Part shown: positions 22,895-34,920 of the stretch, one piece after another
Layout of the letters: each line of letters opens with the position of its first letter
Position numbering within the stretch: position 1 is the first letter of the stretch
From: Panicum virgatum
Taxonomy: Eukaryota > Streptophyta > Magnoliopsida > Poales > Poaceae
Direction of reading: 5' to 3'
Length of the DNA: 64,000 nt
Assembly: GCF_016808335.1 (NCBI RefSeq)
Contig: NC_053149.1
Location: 36,038,118 to 36,102,117, forward strand
Notes under the pieces: model-generated
The model's input: the letters and a program-made list of their open reading frames with translations, nothing else
Databases searched by the model: none
What the model was told of the DNA's origin: nothing
Translations under genes and position numbers: made by a program

Positions 22895-23742
22895 TAAAGA
22901 GGCCTTTTAAAATAGAACTGCCTAAAATGGCTGTGCTAGTTTGCTGCAATTGCGTGCTTTGATCCTTGTCTATAATCTGTATGAATATTACAGAAGGGGT
23001 GGTGCATTAGTTTTCCATTAACGAAACAATCTGAAGAAATGCGTCAGGAACATGCAAATAAAATAATTAAGAGTGCTTCTAGAGTACTTAATAAAATCTT
23101 AGAGGAAGTTCTAATATTTTTCAATACTGGCCTGCCACAACGTCGGTAGCTAACCAAAGGTGCCCTAATTAAGACTTTTCCACTTACAGGAAGCATGGCT
23201 GAAGACAGAGATGATATACGTAACTTGTAACAACCTTTGTCCCTAATATAAGAGGCACAACCCGTACGTAGATGAGAGGGTGATGTCAATTCGCATTCTT
23301 CCTCTTCTACTAGTTGCATGTTTCTTGTTCATGTATGCATGTACCTGTTGTCTTGGGCCCTGCAATGGTACAAGATATCACGATGTGATTGAGTGAAGGA
23401 TATTGTCCATACCTGATAGTACCAAATGTATCTTAGTTCTTTCCCAGCCACAAGGCTATAAAAACATTTCTAGGACGACGGATTCATTGGCACATGTGGC
23501 CACATAGTGCAGTATTATGTTTTTTATCTGGGACTTGTGCATTATACTGAAATTCGCAGAACGAATTCGCTTTGATATTGGCAAACAAAATGGTGCATGC
23601 ACCTACCTCCCTCCTCCATCCATGCTGTTGAATGCATGCATGATCGCACATATATAAACCTCTCTATAGCTAGGTAGGAACACATAGGTGGATGGTCTCG
23701 CCATAACAAGACAACCAAAACATATGAGAACAGGGCTTCTCT
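22895..23742. other. Intergenic sequence, no feature seen
   Basis: I found no ORF with family motifs, no paired repeats and no clear promoter. A TATAAAAA stretch occurs near 23457 but nothing coding follows it. Confidence 0.3.
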
Positions 23743-24251
23743 AATCACTACAAGAAACTATTTAATCTGTGACGGATTTGTCATGACATTTTCAGAGAAT
23801 GTCATGGATTCACTATTATGGGTATCAAGTCCAAAAACCATGACATTTTTTCAGTTTCGTCATAGTCCGGCCCAAAACACTGTGACGTTCAAACAAATTT
23901 GTCACGAACAGCAAACTAAAAGCCTTAAACCAAATTTCAACATTGTACTAAGTCATATTCCGCTCCCTATCCTCCCCTAACATGCATATGTGAATGGATG
24001 GAAAGTGATTGGGAAAAAATTGGCGTTAAACCCTATCCTCCCGTAGTATGCATATGTGATTGGAAAAAAATGGCGTGGAAAAAAGTTGGCGTTAAAAAAT
24101 AGAAAGTGGCAAGGGAGATTCGAACAGTGCTCTAGCGAGAGAAAAAAGCAGCCTTACCACATCACTAACCGTTCAGTCGTTCTTGTGTTTCGTACTTTTC
24201 CGTTTTACATGGTCACATACTCATGTTTTGGCGACAAAAGAAAAGGTAGCA

Positions 24252-24320
24252 ATGAGAGGTATCGAACCTGGGTCTCAAAGGCAAGAAACTAGGAGCACCA
24301 CTGCGCTGATCAGTTCTCTG
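24252..24320 (-). other. tRNA-like segment inside CACTA element
   Basis: On the minus strand an A-box-like stretch (CAGCGCAGTGGTG) is followed about 30 bp later by a B-box-like stretch (CAGGTTCGATACC). Overall order matches a tRNA D arm to T arm. A complete acceptor stem was not evident. Confidence 0.5.
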
Positions 24321-24691
24321 TGCTGGGGTCATGTACTATAATGGTTTTTACTTCATAACCTCGGAATGTGGTACAAAGACCAGATATGCAATCCATCCTT
24401 TTCTTTTTAATCTTAAACTTAAATTTGTAATTGGTATTTATCCCTCATAAAAACTCCAAATTTATATGTTAATTACTGTTTTTTTTATCTTTTCTCTATA
24501 TGCCAAGATTTTAAATTTGTATACTCCAATATTTGAAAAACCTTATGAAACTTTTTGTGCAAGTTTATGGACCAAAACTATCTTTTCATGTTCATTTAGT
24601 TTTTGGACATCTTTGGTGAGTGTGGGAAGAATAATACCTGCTGCTATGTTGTTAATTTATTATTCCATGTTCTCTGAACTGATTTTGGAAA

Positions 24692-25365
24692 CACTGCAAG
24701 AAATTTCGTCATTAGTACCGGTTGGCAACGCTAGTTTAGCACCGGGCGCCCGACCGGTACCAGTTGTCCGGTACTAAATGAGACGCCATTTAGTACCGAT
24801 CAACACGCCCGGTACTAAAAGGGCCATTTAGTACCGGTCGGTAATACAGACCGGTACTAAATGGTTTTTCACCCAAAAAATAAAAGGAAAAAATTGACGA
24901 ACACTCGGGACGTCACAAGTCACGCGATTTTTCAGGCGTAAATGCGTGTGCGCAGTCACGAGGATTCGAACCCATGACCTCCAGCATCGTGTGTTACTTC
25001 CCTACCATCTCACCTACACATCACATGTGAGTAGAGAGGAGATGCATTCCTTTTGAAGTAACCAGTGGAGGACCATTTAGTACCAGGCCAAGTCACCGGC
25101 CGGTACTAAATGTCGCATTTTAGTACCGGCCGGTGCCTTGGCCCGGTACTAAATGGTCGCGCCATTTTAGTACCGGGCCAAGGCACCGGCCGGTACTAAA
25201 ATGTGACATTTAGTACCGGCCGGTGTCTTGGCCCGGTACTAAAATGGCTTCGGGGGCTTTCAAATTTGAGCCCGGTACTAAAATGGCTCCGTGCCAATGT
25301 TTGTACCGGACTAATTCATGCCCAGTACTAATGGGCATGGACGAATGAGCCTTTTTCTAGTAGTG
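24692..25365. mobile_element. Short CACTA element nested in a larger CACTA element
   Basis: The ends are CACTGCAAGAAA at 24692 (one base off the CACTA consensus) and ...TTTTTCTAGTAGTG at 25365, with a 3-bp TSD AAA. The subterminal repeats are built on TAGTACCGG/CCGGTACTA in both orientations. The core around 24940-25075 is related, in opposite orientation, to the core of the element at 4362-4884: both share a stretch resembling GGTTACTTCAAAAGGAA next to a tRNA-like segment. Confidence 0.88.
24955..25022 (-). other. tRNA-like segment inside nested CACTA element
   Basis: On the minus strand an A-box-like stretch (TAGGTGAGATGGT) precedes a perfect B-box-like stretch (GGGTTCGAATCCT) by about 30 bp. 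It is homologous to the segment at 4662-4724 by position and flanking sequence. Confidence 0.55.
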
Positions 25366-26510
25366 AAAGTAGTGCTTGATGTTCTGTTTATTATGATAAA
25401 CATGAAAAAACAATAACTTTAGCTTAAATAAAAGCTTATAAATGGTACCATGTTATCTTTATATTTTTGTATGTATCTTCTGTGTCCTGATGTCATTGTT
25501 CATTTCGCTACAAGGATCAGAGCTTGACCATTTCAAAGCAAATAGTTACTTAAAGATATACAGTCTCCTTTGATATGACTTAGCTAGCAAATACTGTACT
25601 TAAGCTAGTGTATTCTTGTGGCATGTGATTTGGAGATGCAACTAGCCGGCATTGTCCTTTTTCAAATAATCAAAACATGCTTTGTTTATTCCATGGCTAA
25701 TTTCACCATTTGCTATACCACGTGCAGGTATGCAAATAATCAAACTGAGATGGATGTGAAACTGGAGGAACTTTTTGCTGCTACCAAAGTTTTGCTGCTG
25801 TAATGATGGTTTTTGTTGTTTCTAGTGCGTGGTCAAAGAATGCTTGAAAGAATGCTTGTATCTAACTATTGTTCTTTCTGGTGCTATCTGTATGCTGTGG
25901 TGAACTCTTTTGACCAGGGTTGATCTGTAATTATTTTGTTGCTGGAACAAGGCTGTATTATGGGATGATTTTCTGTGAAATTAGCTTATGAAATTCTATG
26001 TATTATGGGCTCAAATGTTTGTAATGATAAATGAGCTGAAAACTAGCCCAAAAACATAATTAGGTTATGGGCCGATTTTATAAATGGGCTATAATGAGGT
26101 CACCTTCCATGTCGTAGCAGCCCAGTTGCAAAATAGGCCCAATAACAAGTGGGCTAAATGCTCTTAAAAAAATACCACATCATTAGTCACGTTGGCTGCC
26201 ACGTTAATGTCTATGTCATTGATGGTTGAATACATTGCATCATCTATAACGTTTATTTTTTTCATAGATACTAGATTTGGGTTGGACTAAGTAGGCTTCG
26301 AGTTATTTTGTGACGGTTTAGAAATGTCATAGATCATGCTAATCTATGGCGTTTACACAAAAAACGTCGATTGATTTAATATGTTACGCTCATTTCATGA
26401 TGTTATCTAAAATCGTCACGAAACCATCATAAACACTATTTTGCGATATTTTTTCAACAATTTATGACGAATTTATTTTGTTCTAAATTAAATAATTTCT
26501 TGTAGTGAAT

Positions 26511-27957
26511 TTACAGTCGCGCGTTACTTTCCATCCGTACCATCGATTTCAGACAAACGCCACCTTTCCACATTTGGCTACACATTTGGCTAATCCACGG
26601 TTCCCATACATTTCCCTTTTTTTGGAAACCAGCTATCAGCGCTAATCCAAGGACTCACGTCCGCGGAAGCCCTCCCCACCCCCGCTGCCACGATAGTTGC
26701 GTTCGCCCCGCCAGAAAAAATTAGAAAAAAACTTTTGTACTAAAAAAATAATATTGCAAAAGCAGCCAGAAAAAATTAGTATAAAATTTTTTGTACTAAA
26801 AAAATAATATTGCAAGACTATGCTTGAGGTATTGAAAAGCTTGTGCAGCAAAAGATCCACGGAAGAAAACTTTTACAGAAAACTTTTTTGATAGTAAATG
26901 TTACAGATTGTGGGGGAGATATGTTAAGTAAAATGCTGCAAAAAAAGTCCATAAAAACATTTTCTGGTACAAACTTTATTATGTAACAAAATTTTCAGAA
27001 TTAAACTTGAGTTATTGAAAAAAAATTGTGCAAAAAAAAATCGACGTGTAAAAATTTGTGAGAAAAATTATAGCTACAAGAAATGTTACGGATTTGTTTG
27101 CTTGAAATGAAAGAAACGAAAAGAAAAAGAAAAGATGCAGCGCAGCCCACCACACCACCGAGCTGATGTGGCCAGGCTCGCCGGAACATGCAGCCGGGCG
27201 GAGGTCCGCCGCCGTTGCTAGCTGCAGTCGCCGCTGTTACCCGCACGGATCTCTGGCTGCTCCTGACCAGGCGGGGGCTCAAGCGCGCGGAGCTCTAGCT
27301 GCTCCTCACCGGAGACCCGATCTCCCGCCGTGCTCCCACGAGCTGCCTTGCGCCAGCTCCTGCGACCCAGCACTGGCACCTCCACTCGCACATGGCTGTG
27401 GATCTAGACCGAGTGAAAAAAAAGGGAGGAAAATGGAAGGGGAAAGGACCTCCGGGGAAAAAGAGGAGGAGGCTCTAGATAATTGCTGCGGGTCCACTCA
27501 CGTGCGGGCTGCACATCGACCCTAGGGAGTAGGGACAGCAGCGTGCTGTCGACCGTAAAAGCAACTTCGGGGTAATTAACTAATTATACGGGGAGAAGAG
27601 CATGCGCCCTGCAACAACGGTACCCTAGCAAACGTCCAAGGGCACCAATAGTTAGTACTCAACAAAAAAGAAAGAACATAGAAGAAGAAAACCAGCACTA
27701 GTGAAAATAGTCAACGTATGGTAATTTGCCATATATCATAAAACATTAGCTAGGGGTTACCGTGATAAACTAGATAAAATAAATATTTATATATATGATC
27801 TCGCACACTTAAGTGCTTCGTTTTCTTGTAATATGCATGAACAATGTGAACCGAAGAAAATATATGTGTAAGTTTACAACTACATATTGCAACCAATGAC
27901 ACGGGAAATATAAATAACATATACAAACAAACTAAGACCATGTTTGTTTCCTGCTCA
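26511..27957. other. Intergenic, low-complexity in part
   Basis: No gene is supported. A 55-bp A-rich tandem duplication lies at 26711-26820. A GC-rich patch at 27160-27530 gives ORFs on both strands without recognisable motifs, and may be a decayed gene fragment or GC-rich element sequence. The rest is AT-rich. Confidence 0.35.
26711..26820 (+). repeat. 55-bp imperfect tandem duplication
   Basis: Both units begin CCAGAAAAAATTAG and share TTTTGTACTAAAAAAATAAT downstream; they start at 26711 and 26766. The unit is A-rich and non-coding. Confidence 0.8.
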
Positions 27958-28335
27958 CACTAGTAGAGAAAGGGTATTCGATCCAACACATTAGTCTCAG
28001 TCGTCATTGGGTCCGAGTCTAATGCAATCTTTAGTCCTGGGTCCAACGGCTAGCCCTAGCCGCGGGGTCCAGGGTTTTTTGTTTGTTCTGATTGGAACCA
28101 CCAACTGGGACTAAAGTTCCATATTTATCTCGGTTGGTGGCTGCAACCGAGACAAAAGTCCCTGGGCACAAATGGTCCCGGTTAGAGCCACCAATTGGGA
28201 TAAATGAGGAACCACCGGTCCCGGTTTGTGGCTCCAACCAGGAGAAAAGTTCCTTGGCCCCTTATTACCTTCTTCCTCCCTCTGCCCAGGCAATCAGCTT
28301 CTTTGTTCCTGCTATTTTTGGCTCGAGTGGGGGAG
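27958..28335 (+). mobile_element. CACTA 5' end fragment, truncated by a gypsy LTR
   Basis: It begins CACTAGTAGAGAAAGGG, a standard grass CACTA terminus. The following ~300 bases carry subterminal repeats of the type GG(T/A)CCCGGTT and ACCACCAA(C/T)TGGGA in both orientations. The sequence is cut at 28336 by gypsy LTR A, and I did not find the matching 3' end elsewhere in the window. Confidence 0.7.
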
Positions 28336-28757
28336 TGTCGGTGTTTTACCGTCACGTCCCCTTATGTAGAGAGATGATTGTGGGGGATCACCAAGATTAG
28401 GAACCGTCGAACCGAGGGTGGAAGCAACACAAGGGTTAGACAGGATCGGGCCGCGGATGTTGCAAAATACCCTACGTCCTATGAGGTTTGTATTGCCTTG
28501 GGTATAGCGATATGCTTGGAGCTGAATGGAGGGGGTCCCTACCCCCCTTATATAAGCCAAGGGAGCAGGGTTACATGGAAACCCTAGGTTACCGTCTAGA
28601 GTTTGTCCCGAGTACTTTCCAGGTAGTTTCTATCTAACCCGACTAGTACATAATACAACCCGGGTGTTAACATGGCGCATTGATACATGATATCTCCTAC
28701 CCTATATGTCGCATAGGACCATGCCACGTGGGATATCCTGTGGCCCCGGGTCTGACA
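28336..28757 (-). repeat. Gypsy 3' LTR A (minus-oriented element)
   Basis: It reads TGTCGG...CTGACA on the plus strand (422 bp). Immediately to its right lies AGCCCCCCGAGCTC, which on the minus strand is a purine-rich PPT leading into the LTR, so this is the 3' LTR of a minus-strand element whose body extends rightwards. It shares length and several blocks with LTR B at 29856 (GGGTTAGACAGG-type, ACCCTACGTCC, TATATAAGCC/TATATACTC region). Confidence 0.8.
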
Positions 28758-29280
28758 AGCCCCCCGAGCTCTTTGTAGCCGAGTAGTCGCAGATCTTCGA
28801 CTACTTCTTGAGCCATTATCGACTAGTTCCTGAACTCCACGCACTACTTCAAGATATGCTCTTGCCCGAAAATACTTTGAAATCTTCAGAGATCTTCTTA
28901 CATGGGTGCGACGAATAGTCGCACTCCATATGGAGTAGCCCCTGAGCCTTAAGTTGAATCTAAGAATCAGGCTGAGGGTCAAAGGTCTTTTAACCTTATT
29001 CAATTGTTTTTCAAAAATTCAAAAAATAATTTCTCTTTTCCCACGTACCCAGCAGCCCCCGAGCCTTTTAATCTAATTTTAGAATTTGGGTCCAAAAAAG
29101 GGTCCAAGACGACGTGGCATAACTAGTGTAGCAGTTCATTTTAAATTGTCCTTACCCGTTTCGAGATAGGGTCCCCGGAACAATTACCTAATCTGTGACG
29201 AATTAACATTTGGTATTCCATATACTTACGAAATAGACACTTGTGAGATTTATAAGTCCAGATCTGGTAACTCTTCCCCT

Positions 29281-29855
29281 TTTACCTTGGCCGCCGATGT
29301 AATCTTCCGCCGTCGCCTCCTTGCCTTCTTAGTCCAAGCCAGAGGTATGCGGGATCCTTCAGCATCTGGAGCCCCCGAGCATCAAAAGAGCCCAAGAGAT
29401 TCGGGGTGGAGAAGCCCACATACTCCGATCGGGGGGAGAAGAGGAAGCGTGAAGAGAGGTCTGCAGAGGGTGGTGCACCATGGCCACGAAGTAAGTGCTC
29501 CTTTGAGGATTTGGAGTTGATGGAACAAAGGTTCTTCTTGCAATCAGAGGGGGAATTCAGCTGGTAGAATGCTGAGGGGGAGGATTTTCCGGTACCCCCG
29601 AAGATCGTTTTGTTCACTTCCTTCCTTGTGCACGGCCTTTCAATACCTGCAAGTCAATTTCTGGAGGGGCTTCTTTACTTTCATAAGATTCAGCTTCATC
29701 ACCTCCCTCCATAATTGATCTTGCATATATCTGTATTTATGCATTTTTGCGAGCCTTTTATGGGGATCGAGCCCCACTTTGAGTTATCCGAAGCATGTAC
29801 ACCTTGACACCTTCGCCTTTTTCTGATATGATGGGTAGGATAGGATGTGTGTTAT
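29281..29855 (+). pseudogene. Antisense Transposase_28-like ORF of gypsy element A (fragment)
   Basis: Read on the plus strand, bases about 29640-29790 encode PASQFLEGLLYFHKIQLHHL followed by an AYICIYAFLRAF-like stretch. This matches the same region of the better-preserved copy at 31915 (FFSGLLYYYGIQPHHLTPNS...). That block is typical of the Pfam Transposase_28 'putative gypsy-type transposon' family. The frame is broken and the ORF is cut at 29855 by LTR B. It is antisense to the LTR A element and lies between its PPT side and body, the place where Tat-lineage gypsy elements carry an extra antisense ORF. Function is unknown. Confidence 0.6.
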
Positions 29856-30277
29856 TGTTTAGCTGCCAAGCCTGTTCGGGATATCCTTAGCAGTAGGATT
29901 GTAGGCAAGGGATCGACTAGCTCTGGAATTCGATGGTGCAAGAAACACAAAGAGTTAGACAGGTTCGGGCCGCGAGGTGTGTAATACCCTACGTCCAATG
30001 TGGTTGCTTGTATTGACTTAAAGATTGTTATCGTTGTCTCTATTTTGAGGGGGTCCCTGTTCGCCCTTATATACTCTGGGGGGACATGGTTACATAAAAA
30101 GTACTAGCCAAATACTGTTGGAGTCCAACTACAAATTGATCGGGTAGTTTCCTTGTACTACAGCTAGTTCTACACCTATTCGGATAGTTACAAAAGTGGC
30201 AAGGTACATCCATGCGCTATCCCTTACTCTAGAACATTCTATGCCTATTACCAGTCCAGCTACCCCCAGGTCTGACA
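29856..30277 (-). repeat. Gypsy 3' LTR B (minus-oriented element)
   Basis: It reads TGTTTAGCTGCC...GGTCTGACA on the plus strand (422 bp), with a PPT-like inverse AGCCCCCGAGCTCTTCG directly to the right, so the element body again extends rightwards. Its minus strand is highly similar to LTR C at 47606-47997: shared GGCATAGAATGTTCTAGAGT and TAGAACTAGCTG, and a TATATAAGGGC TATA region. It interrupts the antisense ORF of element A. Confidence 0.85.
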
Positions 30278-31914
30278 AGCCCCCGAGCTCTTCGTAGCCG
30301 AGTTCTACAGGCATCGAGTACTTGTAGAGGCGTCTTCGAGTACTTCAATCTGTCTAAACATCCGTCGGGTGCTTCTGGCCTTCCTTTGAATACTTCGAGT
30401 AGTTCTCCGAGTACTTCTGGTTGCTTCAAGGCTGTGAGGTGCTCAAGCCCCGAAAACTTGATCATATATAGTGCACGAAGTACTCGCGCTCCATATGGAG
30501 TAGCCCCCGAGCCTTAGGTTTGAATGGTAGAATCAGGCTGTGGATCACTTCAATCTTTTTCTTCCTTTATTTTCCAAAAAAATTGAAAAATAAATATTTG
30601 ATGCCATATATCCCGTAGCCCCCGAGTCTTAAATCGAAATCGAAATCCTGTATCTTGTGGGGAGCCCCCGAGCCAAGTTTTGGAATTAAGGATCTAATTT
30701 GTGGCAACTGATTCTATTATAAAAATATCAGCGAGTAAAATTAGATCCGATATCTAAAAGATCTTTTTTTCAGAAAATATCCTAGAAAAATGATACGATT
30801 AGATATACCACACTGATTGCATCAGTAATATCTTTAAAAATAAAACACGGGATGTCTATCTATTTATTGTGTATTCACGTGAGAATTCACTGTTGCACAA
30901 TTTTATCCTTTACCATTCGTGAGTACTGCACCTGCGGAGTCACGGACCGGTGATCCATTCATGCCTATGAAAGGCGGACGAGGGTTCAGTCGGGGAGCAC
31001 ACAGGCAGTAGGGCCATGGCTCTAAGTTGGTGTTTTCGATTAGAAAGCTCTCGTCCTCCTGATACAAGTAGACATTTTTACAGCAAAAGGTGCTCGAAGA
31101 GTACTTGCGAGTGATAAGGGTAGTCTTAGTCAACCCGCATCCATGGTCTTCTCGACGGGTCCATTCTATGCATCATGCCCCTGCAACTACCCCGGAGGAA
31201 GGTTCTCTGTGGACGGGTTGCATCTAGTTGTATCATACTCTTGGGATTTCCAAGATGGAAGTTCCCAAGAAATGGCATCTCCGGTGAAAAGACTAATCCT
31301 TGTTGCAACGTATTCAGGGAGAAGGAGAAATTCCTTTTCAAGATGCAAGAAAAGGACTTGCGAGGCGCTTACTGTAATCTGCATCCTTGCTCTTGAAATT
31401 TTTGTCCCGGAATATGAGTATCATTATTCCCATAATGGGAATAACAAGTTTTAAGCTTTGTAACGGCTTATGCCTGTTGTAGTTGCAGCCGTCCTCGTCC
31501 AGGATGTCCAGGAAGTGCGTGTATAGGTCCAAGCCAATATAAACCATATAATGAGTACTCGACATGTAATACCGAGTAGTTTTATAGGGCTTGAGTATTT
31601 TCTTTTATCTAGAATGTAATTTTAGAAAAAGCAAATATCAGAAAATCTCGTTTTTACTGCAGCCGGTGAACTGACTCTTAAACTTTGTGATATTTACCCT
31701 GTTGCCACCGCCACTTCTATTTAAGTGTACTGTAAATTAGGGTCTTTTTTACCACACTGGCCGCCATTCTCCGCCTCCGCCTAAGATTTAGATCTGTTCT
31801 TGCTCTCTCAGTGCTTCTACTTCTAGATCTACTCTCTTTCTTGCAGTTCCGCCTTCCTTGATTCTTGGTTAGGGTAGCCATTGTATGCAAGAGAAGCGTC
31901 CAGTGACATTCTGC
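30278..31914. other. Gypsy B 3' untranslated interior
   Basis: This is non-coding sequence between LTR B and the antisense ORF. The motif CGAGTACTT and close variants recur several times at about 30315-30430, and similar (C)GAGTA(C/G)T motifs occur throughout the gypsy A/B/C family. A long AT-rich part spans 30700-30900. Around 31740-31900 lies pyrimidine-rich sequence just before the antisense ATG, possibly its leader. Confidence 0.45.
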
Positions 31915-33488
31915 ATGGCGCCCAAGAAGTTGACGAAGGGGAAGGGGGTGGAGGCCGAGTCCACCCGCGACGAAGGGTGGATGCCAAGTAAGTGTAGTGA
32001 ATCTAATTTGGAATCCCTTGTAAAAGAAGGTCTTTTGCACTCTAGATCTGTGGTCCAGTGGCGTCCTGCCCTGGGCCGTGATCGTCCGTATGAAAATACG
32101 GGCAAAATCATTTCTTTTGGTCCTTATTTTGAACGGGGATTGGGTCTTCCTTGCTCGAATTTCTTTTCTGGGCTTCTATATTATTACGGAATCCAGCCTC
32201 ATCATCTCACCCCCAATTCCTTTGTTCATCTTTCTATCTTCGTGCATTTATGCAAAGCTTTTCTGGGCATCGAGCCCTATTTTGAACTCTTCCGCCATCT
32301 TTTTCACCTCAAGCCCCAGCCTAACTCCCAAAATCCGGACGTAGTCGGGGGTGCTGGCATTCAGCTTAGGCAGGGGATGGATAAAGTGTATATCCCCTAC
32401 ACAGGCAAGGTGATCGACTGGATCGACTGGAAGCAGAAGTGGTTTTATATCGGGAACCATGGCGGCACTCTTCAAGTAATTGCCCCAGGGCCCCAGTTAT
32501 CAGGCCTTAGTGGAAAAATAAACCGACAGATGATAGCCAAATCTCGGATCTACTCGGGTGGATTGCGGATCTGAAGCAAGATCGAATAACTGGAGAGGCT
32601 GTAGTTTTTGATTGGATGAAGCGTAGAATTCAGCCTCTCCAAGCCCGGGAAGCCTTTGGCTTCGAGGATCAAGGAACAAGTGACCTGTTGCGGTACTCGA
32701 CCAAAGAGATCTCAAACGGAGAAGCTTTGCGTTGGATACAACGACTACTTGAGAAAGTAGATCATGTGCCTCACCTACTCGATACCTTTTCGGTGTCAAA
32801 ACCTCCGAGACAGGTATGAATAAAGTAGTCGACTTGTATTTCGAGTACTTTGATTTTGTAGATAATAAATATCTGACAACATCTCTTCTGGTCAGGAGGA
32901 TGTGGATGTATACAGAAGCTGCCCTCCTTTGCCAGGCATTTTTCTCCCTTTCCATCTTCTTCCAAGCGCTCATGCACTGCCAAAACCAGATCCTGAAGAA
33001 TCTCTATCAATGGAAAGTTATATAGATAGTTCCGATAGTGAATTTGGTCATGCAGAAGCTGGAGGGTCGGCTAGAGAGGAGGACAGCAGGGATCGGAGCC
33101 CCAGCTTGAGCGATGGTGCTAGGGCTGATCACCCAAAGGGGCTTCACTCGGCTGCACGGAAGCGTCGGGCTTCGTCTCAGCCTGGCAAGACCAGGTAAGT
33201 CAATCAATTTTGTACCCGACTACTTTCTAAGTTTCATCGAGTTGCTTTTTCTAATTTGTTTTTGTTTTTTTGAAGTTCGGCAGACAAAGGTTAGATGCAA
33301 CCAAGCGATGGGGAGAGAGGCACCGAAACCATGAGGACTTAGACTCGATCTCTAAATGATCGCAGAACCACAAACTAGGACTAATTCACACAAAATTGTG
33401 CAGCCGAACTGGAAGCCGTAGAGCACGAATTAGGGGACCTCAGAGAGATCTTCCTCACAAGTTCAAGAAGAACTCGCAAGAACAAAGG
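31915..33488 (+). pseudogene. Antisense Transposase_28-like gene of gypsy element B
   Basis: The likely start is the ATG at 31915 (MAPKKLTKGKG). The conserved block follows: FFSGLLYYYGIQPHHL, LSIFVHLCKAFLGIEPYFEL, FRHLFHLKP, then WFYIGNHGG, as in Pfam Transposase_28 proteins. A frameshift near 32535-32570 is needed to continue into FDWMKRRIQPLQ and FGFEDQG. Introns with GT-AG ends are apparent: GTATGA...GGTCAG (about 32814-32896) and GTAAGT...TTGAAG (about 33196-33275). One more acceptor (TGCAG at about 33403) precedes a coiled-coil-like stretch ELEAVEHELGDLREIF, with a following donor GTATGT near 33489. The gene is antisense to gypsy B and sits between its pol and 3' LTR. Biochemical role is unknown. 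Confidence 0.65.
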
Positions 33489-34873
33489 TATGTAAGACAC
33501 TCAGCAGCGTGGCTGCAATACCATGTCGGTTTATCAAATGATCAGAAGTTCTTTTCTGAGTACACATAGGGTATATTTATACTAGGAATAACCCTCCTAG
33601 ATAGGTATGAACTGAAGTCTCCACGTTGGAAGGTGGAAGGCCAACTACTGAAACATTCACGAGATGGTCTTCAATTCCCTCGCGCGCCTTCTGGGCTTCT
33701 GTGCAGTTCTCGGTAAAATGGTCATAACTCCTTATTGGGAAGTCTAAATGACATGTAGTTTGTTGCGTTGGAAAGCAGACTTAATTATCTTTCCATCCAT
33801 GTATATCTTGAACCATGACACCTTGTAGATTGGTACAGTTTTGCATGGGAAGTTGAACATCTTGCAGACTGGTGACCTTCTGACCAGTCTTAACTAAAGT
33901 ACTCGGATCTCATTAGTGGATAATCCAAAGTACACGGCATGAATGTCATTTGAAAGAATACTTGATAAGATTTCCAAAATGTCCTCATTCACCTTTATAG
34001 GTTTTGGGAATCAAGAGATAAAGTACTCGGACTGATAAGCTTTATACCAGGTTGGCCCGGTAATCCTTCCTCATCACACCTGTGCGATAGTGACACTGTG
34101 TCTTGATTCTTGGACCATGTATCTTCCACTTCTTCATGTGCATACCTAAGCAATATCAATGTAGAGTTTTTAGGTAGTACAATATTCTCATGTATATTGA
34201 AGTTAGTTTCAGCACTTGCTTCGTGTAATTGGCCCTTCATGCACTTGCTTATGTGTAACTTGAGTAACCGTTGGCATGTCCTCATCACTCCTATTATATG
34301 CTTAGATTAATTCTGGAAAATTATAGTATTGCGCATATCATGTCTAGTTGTCGCTATTAAATTTTGAGCTCTAGAATCCATGAATAGATGTCTGTACAAA
34401 ATTATGAAGTTCCTAGCATAATCTGAGTTAGTGAATTTTCATGCTTAGATACCTTGCTGTTAAATCCTGAAATTTTTATAGTACATTCTTGAATGCCTGA
34501 TCTGCTAGATGTAAAATTTGCAGCACCAGTTCATGTCAATAGCTCCAGTAGTAAATTTTATACATATCCTTATGTTCTAGTTTCGTAGTTAAAAACCACA
34601 ACACAGCTCATTTTATGAAGTAAAGTAAATATAAGTATTACTCTATAAATGACTGCCAATGAAAATGAATTGAAAAGTTAATTACTGAAATCAACTGTTT
34701 TGTTGGACTACAACTTTATCATGAAGGAAAAAGCATTCAGGTCATGTTGTAACACATAATCTCTGCATACATTTAGAAACGGTAAATCTGATCGACGGTG
34801 ATTAAAACGAGCTGGTTCCCACGTGTGTTGTCACTCCGGAGAGTTCTTCTCTTAATTTTACCATTCATTCATG

Positions 34874-34920
<47 letters not shown>

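Larger units (their letters stand above)
23746..26507. mobile_element. Non-autonomous CACTA element, 2.76 kb, with nested CACTA
   Basis: The ends are CACTACAAGAAACTATTTAA and the inverse of CACTACAAGAAATTATTTAA, flanked by a 3-bp TSD AAT (23743-23745 and 26508-26510). Subterminal sequence has CGTCA/TGACG-type motifs (GTGACGG, GTCATGAC, CGTCACG) in both orientations. It contains a tRNA-like segment (24252-24320, minus) and a nested CACTA element (24692-25365). Without the latter it is about 2.1 kb. No transposase motif was found. Confidence 0.9.

Noticed and set aside
27166..27525. Possible small host gene in the GC-rich patch
   Set aside because: Open frames exist on both strands but show no motif, no TATA box at a sensible distance and no conserved start context.
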